Origin: Blautia schinkii DSM 10518
GTDB taxonomy: Bacteria > Bacillota > Clostridia > Lachnospirales > Lachnospiraceae
Direction: 5' to 3'
Assembly (NCBI GenBank): GCA_000702025.1
Contig: JNKJ01000016.1
Coordinates: 62,001-126,000 of the forward strand
Length of the DNA: 64,000 bases
Every line of letters starts with the position of its first letter. Positions within the stretch are counted from its first letter, which is position 1. Made by a program: the position numbers and the translations under genes. This document shows, piece after piece, positions 1-6,575 of the stretch. The notes beneath the pieces were generated by a model. It was given only the letters and a program-made list of their open reading frames with translations, searched no databases and was not told the origin of the DNA.

Positions 1-623
1 TGGGTCATATCCTGGAAATAGCGCATATAGATAAGCTGCCTTTCCTTCGGTCCCAGGCTCTCGAGAATCTCCTCCAGAAGTATTTTATCCAGCAGAGCGT
101 CCTGTTGGTTCTCCTTCTCCGGCAGCTTGTCCAAAAGGGAAATCTCTGTTCCCTCACCCTGGTAGATCGTCTTATGCAGGGACTCCACCTCCGCCCCGGA
201 TTCCAACGTCATCACAAGCTCCTCCATAGGCATCCCCATCTCATCAGAAAGCTCCGCAAGCGTAGGCTCCCGTCCCAGGGAGCGCTCCAGACTCTCACGG
301 AGCTGGTATACCTTATAATGATTTTCCTTCAGGGAACGGCTTACTTTAAGAATGCCGTCATCCCGCAGAAACCGCTTAATCTCTCCGGCAATCATGGGCA
401 CCGCATAGGTGGAGAATTTCACATCATAGGACAGATCGAATTTATCCACGGCCTTCAAAAGGCCGATACTGCCTATCTGGAACAAATCCTCCATCTCCAC
501 GCCCCGTCCGAGAAACCTTCTGGCCACACTGTAGATCAAGCCCACATTTTCCTCAAATAATGTATCTCTTGCCTCTTTATCCCCTTGGTGTGCACGCCCA
601 ATCAGGGCAAGAGTATGATCCAT
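1..623 (-). CDS. sigF: Sporulation RNA polymerase sigma factor SigF (3' end outside window)
   Basis: Sigma-70-family factor that directs early forespore transcription. Translating the minus strand from the ATG at 623 gives an uninterrupted frame to the window edge (about 207 residues). It shows a region 2 block around DLFQIGSIGLLKAVDKFD and KFSTYAVPMIAGEIKRFLRD, then a region 3 helix and the start of region 4 near LGPKERQLIYMRYFQDMT. The C-terminal end of region 4 lies beyond base 1. The start is fixed by an AGGAGG that overlaps the end of spoIIAB, two bases downstream of its stop. Position as third gene after spoIIAA and spoIIAB is the classical spoIIA operon order, so the product should be held inactive by SpoIIAB until forespore formation. 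Confidence 0.95.
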   Translation of the reverse strand, partial: MDHTLALIGRAHQGDKEARDTLFEENVGLIYSVARRFLGRGVEMEDLFQIGSIGLLKAVDKFDLSYDVKFSTYAVPMIAGEIKRFLRDDGILKVSRSLKENHYKVYQLRESLERSLGREPTLAELSDEMGMPMEELVMTLESGAEVESLHKTIYQGEGTEISLLDKLPEKENQQDALLDKILLEEILESLGPKERQLIYMRYFQDMT

Positions 624-625
624 CC

Positions 626-1051
626 CTACCTCCTGATGATCTTTTTCATATGCACCGTGGTACCAAAGCCCACCTTGGACTCTACGGTCACCTCGTCCAT
701 AAACGCCTCCATAAACGTAAATCCCATACCCGAACGGTCTGTCTCCGGCTTTGTGGTATACAAAGGCTCCATCGCCTTTTCCACATCCGGAATCCCCACT
801 CCCTCATCAATCACATCCACACTCAGCTCCTGCCCTTTGAGATGGCACATTACCTTAATCTTATGTATCTTCCCCTCATAGCCATGTATGATACAGTTGG
901 TCACAGCCTCGGAAACTGCTGTTTTCAAATCGGCCACTTCCTCCAGTGTGGGATTAAGCTGCGTGCAGAACGAAGCCACAGCTACCCTGGCCAACCCCTC
1001 ATTTACCGGGCGGCTGTCAAAGATGATTGTCATTTCATTGGTATTTTCCAT
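626..1051 (-). CDS. spoIIAB: Anti-sigma F factor / serine kinase SpoIIAB
   Basis: A 141-residue GHKL-fold protein kinase that binds SigF and phosphorylates SpoIIAA. Visible ATP-site motifs are the N box (SEAVTNCIIHGYEG), the G1 box (DEGVGIPD) and the glycine-rich lid region (SGMGFTFMEAFMDEV). Length and motif order match SpoIIAB of Bacillus and Clostridium. It lies between spoIIAA (14 bases upstream) and sigF (2 bases downstream); its last codons contain the sigF ribosome site, implying translational coupling. ADP- versus ATP-bound forms of this family choose between the anti-anti-sigma factor and the sigma factor; this is family knowledge, not visible here. Confidence 0.96.
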   Translation of the reverse strand: MENTNEMTIIFDSRPVNEGLARVAVASFCTQLNPTLEEVADLKTAVSEAVTNCIIHGYEGKIHKIKVMCHLKGQELSVDVIDEGVGIPDVEKAMEPLYTTKPETDRSGMGFTFMEAFMDEVTVESKVGFGTTVHMKKIIRR

Positions 1052-1065
1052 AATACTCTCCCTTC

Positions 1066-1395
1066 CTATTCCCCAATCTTTTCCGCTTCCCTGCGGATTT
1101 CCATGAATTTATGAACGCCTGACAGGCGCAGCAGCTTATCAATATGGCTGTTCACATGGATGGCACGGATGCAGTCCCCCCTCATGCCCAGAGCACGGTA
1201 CCGCCCCATGATCAGCCCTATCCCAGAGCTGTCCATAAAGGTGGTCCTGGCAAAATCAAAAATGATTGTCTTTATATACAGCTTGCCCATGATCCTGTCT
1301 GACTCCCTGCGTATCTGATCTGACACCGGGTGATCCAGCTCTCCCGGAAGCAGGATCGTCAGACAAGTACCTTCTGTCTCAAAAATTGGCTCCAA
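1066..1395 (-). CDS. spoIIAA: Anti-sigma F factor antagonist SpoIIAA
   Basis: STAS-domain anti-anti-sigma factor. The conserved DSSGIGLIMGRYRALG segment contains the serine that SpoIIAB phosphorylates, and GELDHPVSDQIR is the typical first-strand region. A longer frame from ATG at 1413 exists but has no ribosome site before it. A TTG at 1395 sits eight bases after AGGGGG and gives an N-terminus (LEPIFETEGTCLTILLPGELDH) that fits the family length of about 110 residues, so I prefer it; the ATG adds only six residues. It is the first gene of the spoIIA operon. In Bacillus this operon is SigH-dependent, but I could not place a convincing SigH promoter here. Confidence 0.9.
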   Translation of the reverse strand: MEPIFETEGTCLTILLPGELDHPVSDQIRRESDRIMGKLYIKTIIFDFARTTFMDSSGIGLIMGRYRALGMRGDCIRAIHVNSHIDKLLRLSGVHKFMEIRREAEKIGE

Positions 1396-1462
1396 ATCTA
1401 TAATCCCCCTCATTCTGCATTTTTATACATAATTCGACAAAATTCCCCATTTATTCCACAGA

Positions 1463-1495
1463 AGCAAAAAGAGATGTGCACATGCACATCCCCTT
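1463..1495 (-). terminator. Intrinsic terminator after the TPR/zinc-ribbon gene
   Basis: On the minus strand GATGTGCA-TG-TGCACATC (1473-1490) forms a perfect 8-bp stem and is followed by TCTTTTT. It lies 28 bases after the stop codon at 1518 and before spoIIAA, so it should end the TPR-gene transcript and insulate spoIIA. Confidence 0.75.
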
Positions 1496-1517
1496 CCTCG
1501 AGGTTTTTCATCAGTTT

Positions 1518-2876
1518 TTAATATTCATCACTGTAGCCGTCATCATAACCGCCATTGTCATCATAGCTTCCGTTATCATCAGAGCTTCCGCCGTCGTCAT
1601 AACTTCCGCTATCGTCATAACCTCCGCCGTCATCGCCTCCGTCATAGCTACCACTGTCATCAGAACCACCTTCGCCGTCAGCCCCGTCCCCAGTGTCCGA
1701 CTCCCCGGTTCCGTCACCTTGGCCATCGTCCTCAATCCCAGTGACTCCGGTGTTATTACAGACTGTGCTGTAAATACCCTTCACATTATCGGAAAGCACA
1801 TCCGCATATACCTTCTGGATTTCCAGCGCTGCTTCGTCCATATTTTCCTGAAGCATAGCTGAATACGCTTTCAAAAGAGCTTCATAACTCTCGCTCTTAC
1901 GCTTCTCCAATTCAATCTGCTGGGCAGCCGCCTCTACCGTGTCGCCGGACTCCTGCGCCTGGTCCTTGGCTCTGGAAAGCTCCGCACCCTGACTGGCCAC
2001 AGATTCACTGTACTTGACAATCTGCTGGTTCGCTTCACGGTAAATTCCCTGCTTGATCGCAGGCACCACAAGGAACCAAAAAGCCGCAGCTCCTGCCGCA
2101 AATCCCAACATCAGCGTAAAGAAAATAGAAATCTTAGATTTCTCCTTATATGCCTGAGGCTGAATCACCACATCCCCGCCATAGCTATTGTCCTGACCGC
2201 GCTCTCCGCCCGAACGGAAAAATCCCATTCCCTGGCTTTCAAGCTTCGTAGTGACGCCTGTCTGCTCATCCACCTCACGGAGAAAACGAAGGGTAGTGGT
2301 ATTGGTCTTATCTATCCTTGCAGCCTTTTTCAACGTCCGCCTGGCCTTATTCCACTCCTCATCCTTCATCTGGATGAGCGCCAGCAGATGATACCCTTTG
2401 ATAAGCTTCGAGTTCTGGGTCAAAATCTTCTTAAGCTGAATAGCCGCCATGTCCTCATGCCCCTCACGGCAGAGCGCCAGCGCATGATTATATTTCTTGA
2501 TGGTTTCATTGATGGCCTCCAGCTTGTTGGCGTTTGCCTGAAGCTTGTCGATATACTCTGAGGCCAGGTTCCGGTTAGGCTGCAGGTTCTTGCTGATTAC
2601 CCACTCACTGAGCGCCGCCACCACCTCACCGGTCTCAAAATATACCAGTCCCAGAAGGTTCCTGGCCTGGATATTCGCTTTATTATACGTAAGGCTTTGT
2701 TTCAGGCAATTGATCGCCCCTGATAAATCCCGGATACTAGCCTTTTCCAGCCCCTGATTATAGTACAATTTGGAAAGATAATCCACCTTCTTCTGAATCA
2801 AGACATTATAACCACAGTGGGTACAGTAATCCAGATCCGTATCCGTCAGAAACGCACCGCAATTTATGCAATTCAT
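1518..2876 (-). CDS. Zinc-ribbon/TPR membrane protein with Asp-Gly-Ser-Tyr-rich tail
   Basis: A 452-residue protein of unknown function. Residues 1-25 form a zinc ribbon with two CxxC knuckles (CINC and CTHC). Residues of about 30-200 are helical repeats of TPR type (YYNQGLEKASIRDLSGAINC, LLGLVYFETGEVVAALSEW, GYHLLALIQMKDEEWNKA). One transmembrane helix follows (FFTLMLGFAAGAAAFWFLVV, near 255-275), then an Ala/Glu/Gln-rich helical region, then about 70 residues that are almost only D, G, S and Y. The zinc ribbon would be cytoplasmic and the acidic tail extracellular if the helix is inserted N-in. Start ATG has GGAGAT upstream. It follows the folC/50-residue pair and has its own terminator. 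A scaffold or assembly role is a guess. Confidence 0.75.
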   Translation of the reverse strand: MNCINCGAFLTDTDLDYCTHCGYNVLIQKKVDYLSKLYYNQGLEKASIRDLSGAINCLKQSLTYNKANIQARNLLGLVYFETGEVVAALSEWVISKNLQPNRNLASEYIDKLQANANKLEAINETIKKYNHALALCREGHEDMAAIQLKKILTQNSKLIKGYHLLALIQMKDEEWNKARRTLKKAARIDKTNTTTLRFLREVDEQTGVTTKLESQGMGFFRSGGERGQDNSYGGDVVIQPQAYKEKSKISIFFTLMLGFAAGAAAFWFLVVPAIKQGIYREANQQIVKYSESVASQGAELSRAKDQAQESGDTVEAAAQQIELEKRKSESYEALLKAYSAMLQENMDEAALEIQKVYADVLSDNVKGIYSTVCNNTGVTGIEDDGQGDGTGESDTGDGADGEGGSDDSGSYDGGDDGGGYDDSGSYDDGGSSDDNGSYDDNGGYDDGYSDEY

Positions 2877-2886
2877 TCGTATCTCC

Positions 2887-3039
2887 TTATCTCACACGTC
2901 TGCCGCTTTTTGCTTCGCGGAGCACCTCCTGGAGCACATCCAGGATATCGGTCAGCTCATGGTCATAAATAGCGCCTTCCGCATCCGTCACATCCAGGCA
3001 AGGTTCAAACTTCTTCAGTTCCTCTTCATAATCAATCAT
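2887..3039 (-). CDS. 50-residue acidic protein coupled to folC
   Basis: Small frame beginning MIDYEEELKKFEPCLDVTDA and ending in EAKSGRRVR. Its ATG overlaps the last eight bases of folC, and it ends 11 bases before the TPR gene start, so it sits exactly between two confident genes in the same orientation with no wasted space. It has no membrane segment, is rich in Asp/Glu, and has one cysteine. I do not recognise a family. The tight packing and coding-like composition support it being real; too short for firm assignment. Confidence 0.6.
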   Translation of the reverse strand: MIDYEEELKKFEPCLDVTDAEGAIYDHELTDILDVLQEVLREAKSGRRVR

Positions 3040-4333
3040 TCTTTCTTCTCCTAATCACATCTTTGATCTCACCGACCAGATACAGGGAGCCCACACAGAA
3101 GAGCATACCGTCCTCTCCCCGTGCATTTTGCGCCGCTTCAAAGGCATCTGCGATTTCTTCCACTGCCTCCACACTGCCGCAGCCCAAATCTCTGAAAATC
3201 CCTGCCAGCTTCTGCGCCGGCACCATCCGATAACCGCCTACCTGTGTCACCACGATATGCCGGAAACGTATCTTCCCGCAGATCGTGCGTATCATATCTG
3301 TATAGTCCTTATCATCCACTGCCGAAAACAACAGTGTCAGCGGATATTCCTCCTGGAAATGCGCAGCCGTCTCCACAAACTTCGCCACACCGTCCTCATT
3401 GTGCGCACCGTCCACGATCACCCCCGGCAAAACTGTTTCCATACGGCCCTGCCAGCGCGTTCCCGCCATACCCCTGCAGATATTCTCAAGAGATACCGGA
3501 AGGCTCTCTTTCAGCACTTCCATCGTCTTTAAAGCAAGAGAAGCATTCTTCACCTGATATTTGGCAATGAAGGGAATCGTAAATACCGTATTCCCATAAT
3601 ACTCATTCTTCAGGCAAAAATCAATGCCCGCCTTCGTATTTGTGAGAATCTCAGCATCCTCTGCGCGCACCTCATAAAACGGACTGCCAAGCTCCAAGGC
3701 CCTTCCACGGATCACCGCAGCAGCCTGAGGGTTATTCCCATCATAGATGACCGGAACTCCCGGTACAATGATCCCCGCCTTCTCTCCGGCAATGGCCTCA
3801 ATCGTATCTCCCAGATACTGCATATGGTCAAAGCTGATGGAAGTGATCACACAAGCCACCGGATTCTCCACGGAGGTTGTGGCGTCAAGCCTTCCCCCAA
3901 GCCCTGTCTCCAGTGTCACATAATCCACCCCCGCCTCCGCAAAGATGACCATCCCCATGAGAAAGAGCATCTCAAAATATGTGGGATGATAGCTGCCCTC
4001 AGCCACCAGCTCATCGGAAAGTGCTTTTACCCTATGGAACGCGTCAAGAAAGGTATCATTGTCAATATTAACCTCGTTAATCTGAAATCTCTCATTGATC
4101 TCCACCAAATGGGGAGAGGTAAAGAGGCCGCAGGAATAACCCGCCTCCCGCAGGATAGAGGTCAAAAAAGCACAGGTACTTCCCTTACCGTTCGTCCCCG
4201 CCACATGGATGACGCGGAATTTCTCCTGGGGATTGCAAAGCCTCCTCAAACATTCTTTTGTATGCTCCAAGCTGTTCTTCGTCGTAAACTTGGGAGTCTC
4301 ATCAATATAAGCAACTGCTTCTTCGTAATTCAT
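3032..4333 (-). CDS. folC: Bifunctional folylpolyglutamate synthase / dihydrofolate synthase
   Basis: ATP-dependent ligase that adds glutamate to (dihydro)folate, a Mur-ligase-family enzyme acting in the cytoplasm. The P-loop HVAGTNGKGSTCAFL is near residue 45. Other family marks are TSPHLVEINERFQIN, the ETGLGGRLDATTSV block, the SFDHMQYLGDTIEAIAGEKAGI block, and the C-domain DGAHNEDG. Length (433 residues) is normal. I start at ATG 4333 (MNYEEAVAYI); GTG codons five codons upstream extend the frame but neither start has a strong ribosome site. Its end overlaps the following 50-residue gene by eight bases. Confidence 0.95.
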   Translation of the reverse strand: MNYEEAVAYIDETPKFTTKNSLEHTKECLRRLCNPQEKFRVIHVAGTNGKGSTCAFLTSILREAGYSCGLFTSPHLVEINERFQINEVNIDNDTFLDAFHRVKALSDELVAEGSYHPTYFEMLFLMGMVIFAEAGVDYVTLETGLGGRLDATTSVENPVACVITSISFDHMQYLGDTIEAIAGEKAGIIVPGVPVIYDGNNPQAAAVIRGRALELGSPFYEVRAEDAEILTNTKAGIDFCLKNEYYGNTVFTIPFIAKYQVKNASLALKTMEVLKESLPVSLENICRGMAGTRWQGRMETVLPGVIVDGAHNEDGVAKFVETAAHFQEEYPLTLLFSAVDDKDYTDMIRTICGKIRFRHIVVTQVGGYRMVPAQKLAGIFRDLGCGSVEAVEEIADAFEAAQNARGEDGMLFCVGSLYLVGEIKDVIRRRKND

Positions 4334-4373
4334 AAAAAAATTCACCACTTTATCTAATGTATTCGCAAAGTCT

Positions 4374-4397
4374 CCGGGGACTTTTTACCGTCCCCGG
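4374..4397. other. Perfect hairpin between the LTA-synthase gene and folC
   Basis: CCGGGGAC and GTCCCCGG pair perfectly around an 8-base loop. Neither strand has a U-run after it, so it is not a standard intrinsic terminator. It lies about 40 bases upstream of the folC start and 115 bases after the end of the sulfatase gene; it may be a processing or attenuation hairpin. Confidence 0.5.
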
Positions 4398-4510
4398 TAA
4401 AACTGTTACGTTATCATTATATAATAGTGGTGAAAGATGTCTAGTACCAATCGTAATATTTTATCCGACAATTTTTTGCAGCAAGGGATAACGGAGCACT
4501 CTGCAACATT

Positions 4511-6523
4511 TTATTCCTGGTTCAGTTTCCAAGGATTGTCTGCATACAAAGCATAACAGGAACGGTCATAGCTCTTGCTGAGCGCCTTTCTCGTAGAACT
4601 GTTGCTCCGCTGGGAAACTGCCAGACGGTCAAAATCATTCAGCTCCGTGCCGGTGATCATCAGTGTGGTGGGACTTCGGTAAATCGTATCATACCACTCT
4701 CCATTGAGCATCACCTCACTGGAAGGCGTAAAATTCGTACCGTAAATGTAATAGGTGAAATCCGATGAGGACACAAGCTGCAGCCTGTCCAGAGTCACAT
4801 CGTAAAGCCCCATTTTCATCTTTGTCCGCAGGAACGGATTCTCCCCACCATAGGCATAGCGCTCCCCATAGAGCAGGTCATACTGCAGGGTTTCCAGATC
4901 CACCTGGTAATTCTTTGTATTTCTTCTGGCCTGATGATAACGGAACACTGTTCCCTCATGGATACCTACACGGTCCATAACCTCCGCAGCCATCTGATAT
5001 GCCGCAAGATTGTCATCCTTTTTCTCCAGGCCGAAATTATCCCAAATGACATATTCTGTCTGGAAAAGATACTTATTCTTCAGATCCTCCACAGACAATC
5101 CCATGGTTGGCAGGTGGTCGCCGTACATAACAAGCACCACATCCTCCGGGTACTCTGAAAGCTGTTCCACCAAATCCTTCACAAAGTCATCCATCTCACG
5201 AATCTGATTTACATAGTATTCCCATTTCGAGTTTTCTCCTTCTGAGGGCGCCCCGCTCACAGTAATCTGGGGATCCTCAAGCAAAGGCTCCTCCGGGTAT
5301 GCTCCATGGCCCTGCACAGAAATCGTGTACACATAATCCGGACCTTCCGTGGCATCAAGACATTTGATGATCTCATCCGTTAAGATACTGTCCTTTACCC
5401 AGCCCAAAGGATTCTTCTGATCTTCCCCGGGCATATATTCCTCAGAGGTAAACGTATCAAATCCCAGGTTTGGAAAAATTGTACGCCTGCCGTAGAAATT
5501 AGCCTCATTATTATGTATGGCATGGGTGGTATACCCAAGCTCCTTCAGCACATACGGCGCACTTTCACAGGTCGTCTCCTTGAGAATGCTCTTATACGGA
5601 TACTCTCCCGGCCCAAAATAATGCATACTCATACCGGTAATAGATTCAAACTCCGTATTTGCCGTACCTGCCCCCACAGAAGGTACCTTATAATAGCCGG
5701 AGGAATACTCCTTCATCAGCTTCCGGAAGGTAGGCATGGGGTCCTCGGAAATATTCAGGTAGTTCACCAAAGTCGGGTCAAAGAAAGACTCCAGCTGCAG
5801 GAAAAGAATATTCGGCCGCTTTTCCTCATTTGTCTCCGGAAGCCTTTCCTCCGTACGTCTGATTCTGGCAATCTCACTCTCCGAATAGTCACGGGGACAA
5901 CTGATGCCCGTATTAAAAATCGTGGTGGCAAGACAGTAGGGATAACCATAATCCTCATAAGCAAATGCAATATTGCCAAAATAATTAGACAGCACTCGCT
6001 TCTCCAACGCAAGCTGGGTCACACCTGCAAAGGCCACAAAACCAACCAGAACCAAAGGAAGATTATAACGGTATTTCAGCTTCCCCCTATATTTCGGCCC
6101 TTTGATAAACAGCCACAACAGGAAGATGACGACCAGGCCAAAGAGGATACAGGCCACCACCACTCCTGCCATAGGCAGATATTTCTGAGCAATCTTCATC
6201 GCGTCGGTGATCATGTGCAGGTCCGGTCCGGTAAACGGCGTGACGCGGTTCATCAAAAGCACACCATTGATGATTCCCAGCGCCAGCCAGAATATCCCGA
6301 TCAGCACCCGGAAAAAGCACCGCCGCCTGAACAAATAAGCAAGCAACGTGGTCGTAAAAATAAATGCCGTATTATAGGCAAACACCAACGGTTTTCCCGT
6401 CATATAGGCCCAGGCTTCCGCAAAGGAATGACGGCTTATGGCCTCAATGATAAAATAAAGGACCGCGCTGCCCAGCACATGAAAAATCAGGGAAAGCCTG
6501 TTCATAACCTTATACCACTTCAT
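4511..6523 (-). CDS. LTA synthase family membrane sulfatase (phosphoglycerol transferase type)
   Basis: A 670-residue membrane enzyme: five transmembrane helices in the first ~190 residues, then an extracellular sulfatase-fold domain opening with RPNILFLQLESFFDP. The GAGTANTEFESITG segment carries the threonine expected to accept phosphoglycerol in LtaS-like enzymes, and VMYGDHLP is a metal-ligand motif. An extra ~120-residue C-terminal module follows (from about residue 560), ending with a beta-rich segment (YYIYGTNFTPSSEVMLNGEW), which standard LtaS lacks and which looks like a small Ig/IPT-type domain. LTA or another polyglycerol-phosphate polymer is the likely product; substrate is inferred from family. 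It is separated by about 50 bases from valS upstream. Confidence 0.85.
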   Translation of the reverse strand: MKWYKVMNRLSLIFHVLGSAVLYFIIEAISRHSFAEAWAYMTGKPLVFAYNTAFIFTTTLLAYLFRRRCFFRVLIGIFWLALGIINGVLLMNRVTPFTGPDLHMITDAMKIAQKYLPMAGVVVACILFGLVVIFLLWLFIKGPKYRGKLKYRYNLPLVLVGFVAFAGVTQLALEKRVLSNYFGNIAFAYEDYGYPYCLATTIFNTGISCPRDYSESEIARIRRTEERLPETNEEKRPNILFLQLESFFDPTLVNYLNISEDPMPTFRKLMKEYSSGYYKVPSVGAGTANTEFESITGMSMHYFGPGEYPYKSILKETTCESAPYVLKELGYTTHAIHNNEANFYGRRTIFPNLGFDTFTSEEYMPGEDQKNPLGWVKDSILTDEIIKCLDATEGPDYVYTISVQGHGAYPEEPLLEDPQITVSGAPSEGENSKWEYYVNQIREMDDFVKDLVEQLSEYPEDVVLVMYGDHLPTMGLSVEDLKNKYLFQTEYVIWDNFGLEKKDDNLAAYQMAAEVMDRVGIHEGTVFRYHQARRNTKNYQVDLETLQYDLLYGERYAYGGENPFLRTKMKMGLYDVTLDRLQLVSSSDFTYYIYGTNFTPSSEVMLNGEWYDTIYRSPTTLMITGTELNDFDRLAVSQRSNSSTRKALSKSYDRSCYALYADNPWKLNQE

Positions 6524-6575
6524 CTAAATGCTCCTTCATCATAACATTTCAAAGTATCTGAACTGTTATCCTTCA

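Noticed and set aside
1414..1517. SigH-type promoter for the spoIIA operon
   Set aside because: GGAAT and GAAT-like elements exist upstream of spoIIAA, but their spacing does not match the SigH consensus well enough to call.
1518..1740. Acidic Gly/Ser/Tyr tail of the TPR protein as a frameshifted or non-coding end
   Set aside because: The frame is continuous with the confident N-terminal domains, runs to a stop right before a terminator, and similar Asp/Tyr-rich tails occur in the lipoprotein at 47.2 kb. It is low-complexity but coding.
4374..4397. Hairpin as intrinsic terminator of the LTA-synthase gene
   Set aside because: Stem is perfect but no U-run follows on either strand; reported only as a hairpin.
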